A stretch of DNA of 30,031 nucleotides, taken from positions 1 through 30,031 of the forward strand of contig CANRLB010000003.1 in the NCBI GenBank assembly GCA_947631365.1, in the 5' to 3' direction. Shown piece after piece: positions 22,149-30,031 of the stretch (the first letter of the stretch is position 1; each line of letters begins with the position of its first letter). This DNA is from an uncultured Bacilli bacterium (GTDB taxonomy: Bacteria; Bacillota_I; Bacilli_A; RF39; UBA660). Made by a program: the position numbers and the translations under genes. Under the pieces are notes generated by a model. It had not been told where the DNA came from and did no database searches. It saw only the letters and a program-made list of their open reading frames with translations.

Positions 22149-22996
22149 ACACTCACCGGCATACTAATTTTACCATGATGTTTATATCCAATTAATTTAA
22201 TATCTTTAAGGTCTTTGGAATTATCAAATTTAAAAAAGTCATTTATTTCGGGGTTAATCCATAATTTTGGAGCTTCAAAATCACCAAGTTCATGATATCT
22301 ATTAATTTGTTCTTTAATGCCATCTATTTGATTAACATAAATATGTAAATCTTTTGCATTATAATATAATTTTCCTGGCTTTAAACCTGTCACTTGGGCA
22401 ATTAAATGCACTAAAACGGCATACTGCGTAATATTAAATGGCATTCCTAAAGGAACATCATTACTCCTACAAGTAACTACTGCATTTAATTTACCATCCG
22501 TAACATCCCACATAGAGTTCCATACACAAGATGGCAAAACAGCAGTTTTTAAATAATCATCTTGCCATAGACTCATAACCATTCTTCTGTCCGTTGGTGT
22601 CTCTTTTATTTTTCTAATTAATTCATCAGTTAAATTAAATTTATTAACAATATAGCCATAAGCTGTTCCAATTGTATGAGCAAATTCTTTGGGAAATTTA
22701 CGATCTTGATAATTACCATCCTCATCAATTTCCCACTCATTCCAAATTTTAACGCCTCTTTCTTGTAGCCATCTTACATCATTACTTTTAGCTTGATAAA
22801 ACCATAAAAGCTCCAAAACAGCTGATTTAAAAGCCACAAACTTTGTTGTTAAAATCGGAAATTCTTCTTCTAAATCAAATTCAAATGATTTAAAAGGTAT
22901 TTTAATAGTATCAATACCTGTTCTGTTTTCTACTCTAACCCCTTTTTCTAAGATTTCTTCACATAATTCAATATATTGTTTATCCCATTTAGACAT
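22145..22996 (-). CDS. thyA: Thymidylate synthase ThyA
   Basis: 283 residues. Methylates dUMP using methylene-THF, yielding dihydrofolate. Residues: RTGIDT loop, WNEWEIDEDGNYQD, ETPTDRRMVMSLW (phosphate-binding Arg pair), catalytic Cys157 in LPSCVWNSMWDV, DVPLGMPFNITQYAVL and LHIYVNQIDGIKEQI. The nucleophile is followed by VWNS rather than the usual HALFQ, a variant I recall from clostridial ThyA proteins. AAAGG ribosome site; 14 bases after glyA. Confidence 0.94.
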   Translation of the reverse strand: MSKWDKQYIELCEEILEKGVRVENRTGIDTIKIPFKSFEFDLEEEFPILTTKFVAFKSAVLELLWFYQAKSNDVRWLQERGVKIWNEWEIDEDGNYQDRKFPKEFAHTIGTAYGYIVNKFNLTDELIRKIKETPTDRRMVMSLWQDDYLKTAVLPSCVWNSMWDVTDGKLNAVVTCRSNDVPLGMPFNITQYAVLVHLIAQVTGLKPGKLYYNAKDLHIYVNQIDGIKEQINRYHELGDFEAPKLWINPEINDFFKFDNSKDLKDIKLIGYKHHGKISMPVSV

Positions 22997-23010
22997 ACTA
23001 CATTACCTTT

Positions 23011-24231
23011 CTAATAATTAAGTGGATACTTATTTGTTATCTCTAATACTTCTTTTTTTAATTTATTTAAAACTTCCACATTATCTTTATTTTTTAAAGC
23101 CTCATCTATAATATGAGCAATTTGCATAAAATCATTTTCTTTTAATCCTCTTGTTGTCATTGCTGGACTACCAATTCTAATACCACTTGCAACATTAGCT
23201 TTTTCGGTTTCATTTGGTATAGTATTTTTATTAACCGTAATATGAATTTGATCAAGTAATTCTTCAGCCTCTTTACCTGTCACCCCAATACTTTTAACAT
23301 CAAGTAAGATTAAATGATTATCTGTTCCATTAGATACCACATGATAACCCATTTTAATAAATTCATCACTCATCGCTTTAATGTTTTTCACAACTTGCGT
23401 CATATATTCTTTAAATGATGGTTGTAAAGCTTCATAAAAACTTTGAGCTTTCGCGGCAATTACATGCATTAAAGGGCCACCTTGAATCCCAGGAAAAACT
23501 ATTTTATTAATTTTTTTAGCAATTTCTTCATTATTAGTTAAAATAATTCCTCCTCTTGGGCCTCTTAAAGTTTTATGAGTTGTTGATGTTACCACATCAG
23601 CATAAGGTATTGGTGATGGATGAAGGCCAGTTGCCACAAGTCCAGCAATATGGGCCATATCTACAAACATGTAAGCGCCAACTTCATCACATATTTCTCT
23701 TATTTTTTTAAAATCAATAATTCTTGAATAAGCCGAAGCTCCCGCAATAATCATTTTAGGTTTTTCACTTAGAGCAAGATTTCTTAATTCATCATAATTA
23801 ATCATTTCTGTTTCTTTATCAACATCATAACTAACAATATCATATTCAATACCACTAAAATTAAGCTTATAGCCATGAGTTAAATGACCACCATGATTTA
23901 AATTCATCCCCATTACTTTATCTCCCGGTTTAAGTAAAGCTTTATATACTGCCATATTTGCACTTGAACCACTATGAGGTTGAACATTTGCATAAGCACA
24001 ATTAAATAATTTTTTTAAATTTTCAATGGCTCTTTCCTCAAACATATCAATGTATTCACAACCACCATAATATCTTTTATGAGGATATCCTTCGGCATAT
24101 TTATTAGTTAAAATACTTCCTTGTAATTCTAAAACTTCCTTTGAAACATAATTTTCAGAAGCAATGAGTTCAATATTTTCTCTTTGTCTTTTCTTTTCTA
24201 ATTCTAAAGCTTTTTTTAATTCACTATCCAC
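23011..24231 (-). CDS. glyA: Serine hydroxymethyltransferase GlyA
   Basis: 406 residues, full length. The PLP enzyme converts serine and THF to glycine and 5,10-methylene-THF, the donor used by ThyA. ELIASENYVS, NVQPHSGSSANMAVY, DMAHIAGLVATG and the PLP lysine Lys220 in TSTTHKTLRGPRGG are all present, as is GIRIGSPAMTTRG. The start overlaps folD by 8 bases. Together with thyA and folA this gives the complete thymidylate cycle in one operon. Confidence 0.97.
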   Translation of the reverse strand: MDSELKKALELEKKRQRENIELIASENYVSKEVLELQGSILTNKYAEGYPHKRYYGGCEYIDMFEERAIENLKKLFNCAYANVQPHSGSSANMAVYKALLKPGDKVMGMNLNHGGHLTHGYKLNFSGIEYDIVSYDVDKETEMINYDELRNLALSEKPKMIIAGASAYSRIIDFKKIREICDEVGAYMFVDMAHIAGLVATGLHPSPIPYADVVTSTTHKTLRGPRGGIILTNNEEIAKKINKIVFPGIQGGPLMHVIAAKAQSFYEALQPSFKEYMTQVVKNIKAMSDEFIKMGYHVVSNGTDNHLILLDVKSIGVTGKEAEELLDQIHITVNKNTIPNETEKANVASGIRIGSPAMTTRGLKENDFMQIAHIIDEALKNKDNVEVLNKLKKEVLEITNKYPLNY

Positions 24232-25057
24232 TTTTTTCCTCCTTAGCTATTAAAATATTTTCTAAAATCATCGCTATTGTCATCGGTCCAACCCCACCAG
24301 GTACTGGGGTAATGTATGATGCTTTTTTAGATACCTCATCATAATCTACATCACCAACTACATGGCCATCAATTCTTGAAATACCAACATCGATAACAAC
24401 GGCCTCATTTTTAACCATATCTGCCGTAATAAATTTTGGCTTTCCCACTGCACTAATAATAATATCGGCATTTTTGGTTATATCCTTTAGATTTCTTGTT
24501 TTAGAATGACACATAGTAACGGTAGCATTCTTTGAAATTAATAAATGAAATAATGGCTTACCAACAATATTACTACGATTTATTAAACATACATTTTTAC
24601 CCTCTAAATCAATACCATAATATTCTAATAATCTTACAACCCCTTTAGGGGTACAAGATACTAATTTACCATTTCCTAAATATAAATTACCAACTGAGGT
24701 ACAAGAAAAACCATCAATATCTTTCTTAGGATCAATTTTATTAAAACATTTAGTTTCATCAATTCCCTTAGGTAAAGGGCTTTGAACTAATATGCCAGTG
24801 ACAGTATTATCGTTATTTAATTTATCTATTAATTCTAATACTTCTTTTTCTTTAATATCTTCATCTAAATGATAAACATCACAAAGAACATTAATTTTAG
24901 CACATTGTTTCTTTTTATTATTAATATAAATTTCACTAGCAGGATTATTTCCCACCCAAATAATAGCTAATTTAATATTATCGTTAATTTTTTCTCTTCT
25001 TTCTTTTAAATTATCTATTATCTCTTTACTAACTTTCTTTCCATCTAATAAAATCAT
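24224..25057 (-). CDS. folD: Methylene-THF dehydrogenase/cyclohydrolase FolD
   Basis: 277 residues. FolD interconverts 5,10-methylene-THF and 10-formyl-THF. Family blocks: WVGNNPASEIYINNKKKQC with the catalytic-lysine region, GILVQSPLPKGIDE, PKKDIDGFSCTSVGNL, CTPKGVVRLLEYY, NRSNIVGKPL, and the ending TPVPGGVGPMTIAMILEN. It is translated after ruvB with a 4-base overlap and into glyA with an 8-base overlap, so one transcript carries the one-carbon genes. Confidence 0.96.
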   Translation of the reverse strand: MILLDGKKVSKEIIDNLKERREKINDNIKLAIIWVGNNPASEIYINNKKKQCAKINVLCDVYHLDEDIKEKEVLELIDKLNNDNTVTGILVQSPLPKGIDETKCFNKIDPKKDIDGFSCTSVGNLYLGNGKLVSCTPKGVVRLLEYYGIDLEGKNVCLINRSNIVGKPLFHLLISKNATVTMCHSKTRNLKDITKNADIIISAVGKPKFITADMVKNEAVVIDVGISRIDGHVVGDVDYDEVSKKASYITPVPGGVGPMTIAMILENILIAKEEKSG

Positions 25058-26079
25058 TTTTCATCCTCCTCAAAAAGGCCATAATTATAAGAAATACCTA
25101 AACTTTTATAAGCTTTTTGAGTAGCAATTCTACCACTTCTTGTCCTTTTAATAAAACCTTCTTGTAATAAATATGGTTCAACGACATCTTCAACGGTTGT
25201 TACTTCTTCCCCAATACTGGTGGCAATCGTCTCAACCCCAACCGGTCCTCCACCAAATTTATCAATCAAACTAGTTAAATATTCTCTATCAATATTATCA
25301 AGTCCAGTTTCATCAACTTTTAATCTTTTTAAAGCTTTCATTGTTATATCTAAATCAATAATACCTGTACCTTCAACTAAAGCAAAATCTCTTACTCTTC
25401 TAAAAAGACGATTAGCAACTCTCGGTGTTTTTCTACTCCTTTTAGCAAGTTCCATCGCTGCTTCATCAGTTACTTCAATATTAAACACTTTACCACTTCT
25501 AATAACAATATTTTTAAGTTCTTCATAACTATAATATTCTAATTTTGATACAATTCCAAAACGATCACGAAGAGGACTTGATAAATCTCCCGCTCTCGTT
25601 GTTGCCCCAACTAAAGTGAAAGGTGGCAAATTAATTTTAATACTTTTGCTTTTACCTTCGCCGCCGCCAATAACTAAATCAATTTCAAAATCTTCCATGG
25701 CCGGATATAATATTTCTTCTATATAAGAAGGCATACGATGGATTTCATCAATAAATAAAACATCACCCGGCTCTAAATTAGATAAAATCGCTGCTAAATC
25801 GCCGCTTTTTTCAATTGATGGCCCACTAGCAGTCCTTAAATTAGAACCAAGTTCATTAGCGATAATATGAGCAAGAGTTGTTTTACCTAGTCCAGGGGGA
25901 CCATATAATAAAACATGATCAAGTGGCTCATTACGCATTTTCGCTGCTTTAATAAAAACCCTTAGATTTTCTTTAATTTCTTCTTGGCCAACATATTCAT
26001 CTAAATACTCAGGTCTTATACTTTTTTCAAAGATATCTTCATCTTCCTTTTCTTCACTACTAACTATTCTATTATCCAT
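25054..26079 (-). CDS. ruvB: Holliday junction branch-migration ATPase RuvB
   Basis: 341 residues. The motor of the RuvAB complex. IRPEYLDEYVGQEEIKENL, Walker A GPPGLGKTT, DVLFIDEIHRM, LVGATTRAGDLSSPLRDRFG and the winged-helix tail with KRTRSGRIATQKAY define RuvB. It is the first gene of a unit with folD, glyA, thyA, folA and the kinase gene, an uncommon grouping with folate genes. It has its own promoter, though ruvA is only 76 bases upstream. Confidence 0.97.
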   Translation of the reverse strand: MDNRIVSSEEKEDEDIFEKSIRPEYLDEYVGQEEIKENLRVFIKAAKMRNEPLDHVLLYGPPGLGKTTLAHIIANELGSNLRTASGPSIEKSGDLAAILSNLEPGDVLFIDEIHRMPSYIEEILYPAMEDFEIDLVIGGGEGKSKSIKINLPPFTLVGATTRAGDLSSPLRDRFGIVSKLEYYSYEELKNIVIRSGKVFNIEVTDEAAMELAKRSRKTPRVANRLFRRVRDFALVEGTGIIDLDITMKALKRLKVDETGLDNIDREYLTSLIDKFGGGPVGVETIATSIGEEVTTVEDVVEPYLLQEGFIKRTRSGRIATQKAYKSLGISYNYGLFEEDEK

Positions 26080-26105
26080 CTTTTCACCTTCTAACTACTA
26101 ACTTA

Positions 26106-26134
26106 AATATATCATATAAAATAAAAATAAACAA
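26106..26134 (-). promoter_or_regulatory. Promoter of ruvB and the folate operon
   Basis: Minus-strand TTGTTT (plus AAACAA 26129-26134), 17-base spacer, TATATT (plus AATATA 26106-26111). The -35 lies in the 3' arm of a hairpin after ruvA. Confidence 0.5.
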
Positions 26135-26161
26135 GTTATTTTTGCAAACAATTGTTTATTT
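26125..26161 (-). terminator. Possible weak terminator after ruvA
   Basis: A 10-bp stem AAATAAACAA (26125-26134)/TTGTTTATTT (26152-26161) with a 17-nt loop includes the ruvA stop codon; the following minus-strand sequence is T-rich but broken by As. Only two GC pairs, so leaky at best. Confidence 0.4.
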
Positions 26162-26710
26162 TAATAATAATTTTAATGCTTCTTTTACTTGATCTTCTAA
26201 GCTTTTGCTATTATCAACCATTGGAATAATTTTCTTTATTTCAGCAGTTTTATATCCCAAATTTTCTAAGACACTTATTAGCTCTTCAATATTATTATCA
26301 TTTTCTATTTCAATATCAGTATCAACTTTACCTTTTAAATCTAAAATGATTTGCTTAGCTAATTTATCCCCAACTTTAGGAAACTTAGTTAAATATAAGA
26401 CATTCTCTTTATTAATTGCATCAACTATTCCACTAATTGATCCTGTTGCAAATATCCCACTAGCAACTTTAGGCCCCATTCCTTTAACATTTATTAGTTT
26501 TAAAAATAATTCTTTTTCTTCTATACTTTTAAAACCATATAAAGAAGATTCATCTTCTCTTATATGATTATAGACATATATTTTATAAGTTTTTCCTATT
26601 TCATAACTAAAAGGATTAGGTACAAAGATATTATAGCCAATCCCATTAACATCAATTACCACACTATTACTAGTTGTACTATCTATTATACCTTTAAAAT
26701 AACTATACAT
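26156..26710 (-). CDS. ruvA: Holliday junction-binding protein RuvA
   Basis: 184 residues, near the short end for RuvA. It opens MYSYFKGIIDSTTSNSVVIDVNGIGYNI (OB domain), followed by YGFKSIEEKELF, the two helix-hairpin-helix stretches (INVKGMGPKVASGI and LTKFPKVGDKLAKQIILDLK), and a C-terminal domain III (residues about 137-184) that binds RuvB. Ribosome site GGTGG and a sigma-A-type promoter lie upstream. RuvC is not seen in the window. Confidence 0.94.
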   Translation of the reverse strand: MYSYFKGIIDSTTSNSVVIDVNGIGYNIFVPNPFSYEIGKTYKIYVYNHIREDESSLYGFKSIEEKELFLKLINVKGMGPKVASGIFATGSISGIVDAINKENVLYLTKFPKVGDKLAKQIILDLKGKVDTDIEIENDNNIEELISVLENLGYKTAEIKKIIPMVDNSKSLEDQVKEALKLLLK

Positions 26711-26727
26711 ATATTACCACCAATTTA

Positions 26728-26756
26728 ATTTTACTAAAATCACTACCAATTGTCCA
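26728..26756 (-). promoter_or_regulatory. Promoter of ruvA
   Basis: Minus-strand TGGACA (plus TGTCCA 26751-26756), 17-base spacer, TAAAAT (plus ATTTTA 26728-26733). Confidence 0.65.
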
Positions 26757-26794
26757 TAATCTTTCATATTCAATTTTTAATTTTTTTTACAAAA

Positions 26795-26820
26795 TAAAAA
26801 AGCTGTAATAATTTACAACT
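26795..26820 (-). terminator. Terminator of the TasA-like gene
   Basis: Minus-strand RNA pairs AGUUGUAA with UUACAGCU (plus-strand 26801-26808 and 26813-26820) through a G-U wobble, then a T-run (As 26796-26801). Confidence 0.65.
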
Positions 26821-26852
26821 CTTTTCATAACAATCTTTCATTTAAAATAATT

Positions 26853-27551
26853 TTATTTTTTAACATTTGTTTCAGGATTATTAATTACTACCCCAACAAT
26901 ACTCTCAAATTTTTGGTTTTCGATACTAGTCTCAGCAGTACTATCAATCCATAAATATGTTTTATATTTTACTGGTTTACCATTTTCAACTTTACCAGCT
27001 TCAATAACATATGAACTTTTAGTATAAGATGAATACTTTTTGTTTTCTAAATCATTTATCTTTTGTTCAAGCAAAGTTTTAGTAGTTCCATTAGGTAATG
27101 AAGTCATAGTGTTAAGCATTTTAGTACTTATAACATTTTCAGGTGAAGTACTACCAATTACTTTATCCACTTTAACTTTAATTTTACTATCCGGTATATA
27201 ATTAGTTCCGGTAGATAAAGCTGTCAAAATAATACTATAATCTATTGCATCTCCTTCAGTACAGGTATTAGTTACTGTTACTTCAATTGGTGTAACATGA
27301 TTATTTTGTAAAGCAAAGTCATCAGTGATAGGATAATTATAAGTTAAATTATTAATTGTATTGCCACTTACTTCAACATCAATACAAGCTGTTTTTCCCC
27401 CAATGTTTACAGTTGCATTATTGTTATTTTTATCAACTGCGTCAAAATAAGCATAACTAAATGTCACAATAGTGATAATTAATACAACTACTATTATTGC
27501 AACATAATATATATATGACTTAATTCCTTTATTTGGTTTATTTTCTTCCAT
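26853..27551 (-). CDS. TasA/camelysin-like secreted or membrane-anchored protein
   Basis: 232 residues. A basic N-terminus and one hydrophobic segment (12-33) end in TFSYAYFDAV, the kind of site used by SipW-type signal peptidases on TasA-like fibre proteins. The rest is a predicted beta-rich domain with ATVNIGG after the site, two Cys (TACID and TNTCTEG) and VEVTVTN-type strands. Biofilm matrix or surface fibre is the likely class, but the identification is by outline only. No SipW gene is adjacent. It has a strong promoter and a separate terminator, so it is a single-gene unit. Ribosome site GGGTGAT. Confidence 0.55.
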   Translation of the reverse strand: MEENKPNKGIKSYIYYVAIIVVVLIITIVTFSYAYFDAVDKNNNNATVNIGGKTACIDVEVSGNTINNLTYNYPITDDFALQNNHVTPIEVTVTNTCTEGDAIDYSIILTALSTGTNYIPDSKIKVKVDKVIGSTSPENVISTKMLNTMTSLPNGTTKTLLEQKINDLENKKYSSYTKSSYVIEAGKVENGKPVKYKTYLWIDSTAETSIENQKFESIVGVVINNPETNVKK

Positions 27552-27578
27552 TTATATCACCCATATCTTATATAAATT

Positions 27579-27607
27579 ATTATAACTTAAATAATCAAAA
27601 TTATCAA
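27579..27607 (-). promoter_or_regulatory. Promoter of the TasA-like gene
   Basis: Minus-strand TTGATA (plus TATCAA 27602-27607), 17-base spacer, TATAAT (plus ATTATA 27579-27584). Confidence 0.75.
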
Positions 27608-27630
27608 TTAAAACAATATTAAAGTTAAAA

Positions 27631-28905
27631 CTATTCTTTAAATTCAAAAATATAATCAAGTATTTGAACTTCGTCTCCTCTTTTAGCCCCTAATTTTTCT
27701 AGCTCATCTTCAACGCCCATGCCTTTTAACTTTCTTGCAAATCTTAATACAGCTTCATCTTCATTGAATTTAGTCATATTAAATAATTTTTCAATTTCTT
27801 TGCCTTCTATAACCCATATATTTCCATCTTTTTTAATAGTATATGGTTTTTCTTCTTTAAAAGTAAAAATTAAATGACTTTCCATTTCTTCATCTTGATA
27901 CAATTCATCATTATCTAATTTTTTAATTTCTTCTCCTAAATAATTGATAAGGCTTTCTAAACCAGTATTAGAGATAGCACTTATTGGGAAAATTACTTTA
28001 TCTGGATATTTTTTCTTAAATAACTCTAAATTAGCTTGAGCATTTTCTAAATCCATTTTGCTGGCTACAATTACTTCTTTTTTGCGGCTTAATTTATCGC
28101 TATAATTAAGAATTTCTTTTCTAATTACTTCATAATCATCAGTTGGGCATCTACCTTCACTGGCTCCCATATCAATAACATGACATATTATTTTAGTACG
28201 CATGGCATGCCTTAAAAATTTATCTCCTAAGCCAACACCTTCACTTGCTCCCTCAATAAGTCCAGGTAAATCAGCCATTACAAAGGAAGAATTATCTTTA
28301 AGTTTTACCACTCCTAAATTGGGAGATAATGTAGTAAAATGATATGATGCTATTTTAGGTCTTGCTGCACTAATCATACTTATTAAAGTGCTTTTGCCAA
28401 CCGAAGGAAGGCCAACTAAACCAACATCAGCAAGCATTTTTAATTCGCACTTAATAAGTTTAATTTCCCCTGGTTCTCCTTTTTCACTAAACTTAGGGGC
28501 AGGATTATCATGAGTAGCAAAAGCTTTATTGCCTTTACCTCCCCTTCCTCCATAAGCCACTACTACCTCATCATCTGGATTAATCAAATCTTTAATGACT
28601 AAGTTTGTATCTAAATCACTTATCGTTGTACCAAGAGGTACATAAATAATAACATCATCGGCATTAGAACCATATTTATTAGATCCCTTACCATTTACTC
28701 CTTTATCGCCTTTAATAATTTTTCTATATTTTAAATCAACTAATGTTTTAAGTCCTTCATCAACTTTAAAAATTATATCAGCACCCTTGCCACCATTGCC
28801 ACCATCAGGTCCGCCCATGGGAACAAACTTTTCTCTTCTAAAAGATGTACAGCCATCTCCTCCAGATCCCGCTATAACTTTCAAGGTAATTTCATCTACA
28901 AACAT
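27631..28905 (-). CDS. obg: Ribosome-assembly GTPase Obg (CgtA)
   Basis: 424 residues. Three parts: the glycine-rich Obg fold (GSGGDGCTSFRREKFVPMGG, GGRGGKGNKAFAT), the G domain (G1 GLPSVGKSTL, G3 DLPGLIEGA, G4 SKMDL), and a C-terminal OCT domain (residues about 350-424). Obg acts in 50S assembly and stress signalling. ATG 28905 is chosen; it begins MFVDEITLKV as in the family, and GGTGAT lies just upstream, while the four extra residues of the longer frame include that motif. In Bacillus obg lies after rpmA; here it is about 21 kb away. Confidence 0.95.
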   Translation of the reverse strand: MFVDEITLKVIAGSGGDGCTSFRREKFVPMGGPDGGNGGKGADIIFKVDEGLKTLVDLKYRKIIKGDKGVNGKGSNKYGSNADDVIIYVPLGTTISDLDTNLVIKDLINPDDEVVVAYGGRGGKGNKAFATHDNPAPKFSEKGEPGEIKLIKCELKMLADVGLVGLPSVGKSTLISMISAARPKIASYHFTTLSPNLGVVKLKDNSSFVMADLPGLIEGASEGVGLGDKFLRHAMRTKIICHVIDMGASEGRCPTDDYEVIRKEILNYSDKLSRKKEVIVASKMDLENAQANLELFKKKYPDKVIFPISAISNTGLESLINYLGEEIKKLDNDELYQDEEMESHLIFTFKEEKPYTIKKDGNIWVIEGKEIEKLFNMTKFNEDEAVLRFARKLKGMGVEDELEKLGAKRGDEVQILDYIFEFKE

Positions 28906-28951
28906 ATTAATCACCAAAATTATTATACCAAAATTCCACTTAAAATAATAT

Positions 28952-28979
28952 AAAAACTTGAACTAGAAAGTCCAAGTTT
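28952..28979 (-). terminator. Terminator of tRNA-Lys
   Basis: A 10-bp stem (AAACTTGAAC 28954-28963 with GTCCAAGTTT 28970-28979, one G-U on the RNA) follows the tRNA, then minus-strand Ts. Confidence 0.75.
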
Positions 28980-28989
28980 CATTTTCAAT

Positions 28990-29065
28990 TGGTGTCCCCT
29001 TAGGGATTCGAACCCTAGACCCACCGATTAAGAGTCGGTTGCTCTACCAGCTGAGCTAAGGAGAC
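28990..29065 (-). tRNA. tRNA-Lys (anticodon CTT)
   Basis: The minus strand folds as a cloverleaf: acceptor GTCTCCT/AGGGGAC, D arm GCTC..GAGC, anticodon arm ACCGA-CTCTTAA-TCGGT with anticodon CTT (reads AAG), T arm TAGGG-TTCGAAT-CCCTA, discriminator A and encoded CCA. 76 bases with CCA. Confidence 0.93.
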
Positions 29066-29079
29066 ACATGAACAATAAA

Positions 29080-29108
29080 ATTATAACTTAATCATCAAAA
29101 AAATGCAA
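29080..29108 (-). promoter_or_regulatory. Promoter of tRNA-Lys, overlapping upstream terminator
   Basis: Minus-strand TTGCAT (plus ATGCAA 29103-29108), 17-base spacer, TATAAT (plus ATTATA 29080-29085). The -35 is the 3' arm of the terminator of the SH3b gene. Confidence 0.7.
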
Positions 29109-29122
29109 TATGAACATTGCAT
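29097..29122 (-). terminator. Terminator of the SH3b protein gene
   Basis: ATGCAAT (29103-29109) pairs with ATTGCAT (29116-29122), 6-nt loop; As 29097-29103 give the minus-strand T-run. Confidence 0.75.
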
Positions 29123-29124
29123 CT

Positions 29125-29742
29125 TTATTTCTTATAATCTTTAAAATCAAGAACACGATCTTCATCAGGTTTTATTTCAAAGATAATTCTTTGCATTTTA
29201 CTAGAGCTTTTCCCTGCAGCATCAGTTATAGTATATAATATCCAATATTGATCTTTATCTTTTTCATGATAAATAACATGCGTAATTTTAGGATTTGGTT
29301 TATCTTCAATAACAGTTAAATGTTTATAATTTATATCGTCAATACTTCTAACATTATAAGTATTACTTTCAAAAGTAATTTCGGGAGTCATAATATCTGT
29401 TGGATTATTATAATCATTAACCCAATGTCTTTTTCTACCAGAGGCAACCCAACCTTCTTCCCCATTAAAATCTATTTTATACCAAAAATAAGTATTACTA
29501 CTTTCTAAATCAATATCTAATACTTTATATATCTCTCCTTTTTTAACTACCCCTAAAGGAGCAGAATTAGCATTAGCTTCTTTTCTTACATTAATTGGTG
29601 AATCATAAATAATCTCTATATACCAACCTTTTTTTATTTCTTCTAATTTTTTTTCACTATTTTTATTTCTAAATAAAAAGAAAAGAAAAACTCCAATACC
29701 AATAACTCCCAATAAAAGCAAACATTGTAATAATCTTTTCAT
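29125..29742 (-). CDS. Membrane-anchored SH3b-domain protein
   Basis: 205 residues. An N-terminal hydrophobic segment (4-24) serves as signal or anchor. Residues about 48-100 form a bacterial SH3 domain: INVRKEANANSAPLGVVKKG, then IYKVLDI, FWYKIDFNGEEGWVASG. Such domains bind peptidoglycan or cell-surface polymers. The C-terminal 100 residues (TYNVRSIDD, ITHVIYHEKDKDQYWILYTITD) are beta-rich and unrecognised, with no catalytic motif. Single-gene unit with its own terminator. Confidence 0.75.
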   Translation of the reverse strand: MKRLLQCLLLLGVIGIGVFLFFLFRNKNSEKKLEEIKKGWYIEIIYDSPINVRKEANANSAPLGVVKKGEIYKVLDIDLESSNTYFWYKIDFNGEEGWVASGRKRHWVNDYNNPTDIMTPEITFESNTYNVRSIDDINYKHLTVIEDKPNPKITHVIYHEKDKDQYWILYTITDAAGKSSSKMQRIIFEIKPDEDRVLDFKDYKK

Positions 29743-29814
29743 TATCTTACCTCAAAATTATTATAACATATAACTTATAAATTGACAAAAATATATAAAT
29801 ATGCGAAAAATGAC

Positions 29815-29843
29815 TTGCTTTTTTTACATATTTATTATACAAT
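29815..29843 (+). promoter_or_regulatory. Promoter of the tRNA-Ile/tRNA-Glu operon
   Basis: TTGCTT (29815-29820), 17-base spacer, TACAAT (29838-29843), about 30 bases before tRNA-Ile. Confidence 0.7.
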
Positions 29844-29872
29844 TAACAAGTACATGCGGAATATATTTAAAT

Positions 29873-29949
<77 letters not shown>

Positions 29950-29959
29950 TTTAATTTAT

Positions 29960-30031
29960 GGCCCGTTGGTGAAGTGGTTGAACACACATGCCTTTCACGC
30001 ATGCATTCATGGGTTCAAATCCCGTACGGGT
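29960..30031 (+). tRNA. tRNA-Glu (anticodon TTC), cut by window end
   Basis: Starts GGCCCGT; anticodon stem CATGC/GCATG with loop CTTTCAC (TTC); T arm TGGG-TTCAAAT-CCCG; acceptor 3' side ACGGGT runs to the last base. The final acceptor base, discriminator and any CCA lie outside. Ten bases after tRNA-Ile, so one transcript. Confidence 0.92.

Overview
The window looks like a piece of chromosome from a very AT-rich, Gram-positive-type bacterium. The best guess is an uncultured, gut-type member of the Bacilli related to RF39 or Mollicutes-like lineages. This rests on base composition, standard-code use of TGG for Trp, Bacillus-like gene order (mreC-mreD-spoIVFA-spoIVFB-rplU-prp-rpmA, and 6S RNA-tcdA near rarA), an L27 N-terminal pro-peptide with its Prp protease, and DUF421 and TIGR04086 proteins. 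Species cannot be read from the sequence. No insertion sequence, prophage, CRISPR array or plasmid gene was seen, so this is core genome with some lineage-specific genes.

Layout. (1) 1-612: 3' part of gatB. (2) 700-4482: a cell-envelope and sporulation-type cluster with a SPOR-like protein, MreC, MreD, a methyltransferase-like protein where Bacillus has minCD, and SpoIVFA/SpoIVFB. (3) 4534-6523: an acidic protein plus a small sigma-like protein, then the L21 leader, rplU, prp and rpmA. (4) 6584-9595: a cadherin-like surface protein and a HerA-type ATPase. (5) 9683-12693: 6S RNA, tcdA, and the opposing rarA-gpsA pair. (6) 12776-15123: xerD, an unlisted 47-residue Asn/Arg/Ser-rich ORF, a ZIP transporter, and a 427-base non-coding stretch with a strong dif-like site and a near-perfect 28-bp palindrome. 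(7) 15124-18317: an HTH regulator with a Cys-rich membrane protein, DUF421, TIGR04086 and a small membrane protein. (8) 18304-21007: tgt and queA (queuosine). (9) 21078-26710: ruvA, then a ruvB-folD-glyA-thyA-dfrA-kinase operon holding the complete thymidylate cycle. (10) 26853-30031: a TasA-like protein, obg, tRNA-Lys, an SH3b protein, tRNA-Ile and a tRNA-Glu cut by the window end.

The main inference is that the replication terminus lies near 14.8 kb. Genes to the left are mostly on +, genes to the right mostly on -. The switch point has a 28-bp sequence built like XerCD dif, about 1.1 kb from xerD.

Other points of interest are a shifted Shine-Dalgarno (AGGTGAT) that creates false in-frame GTG starts, and terminator hairpins whose 3' arm supplies the -35 box of the next promoter.
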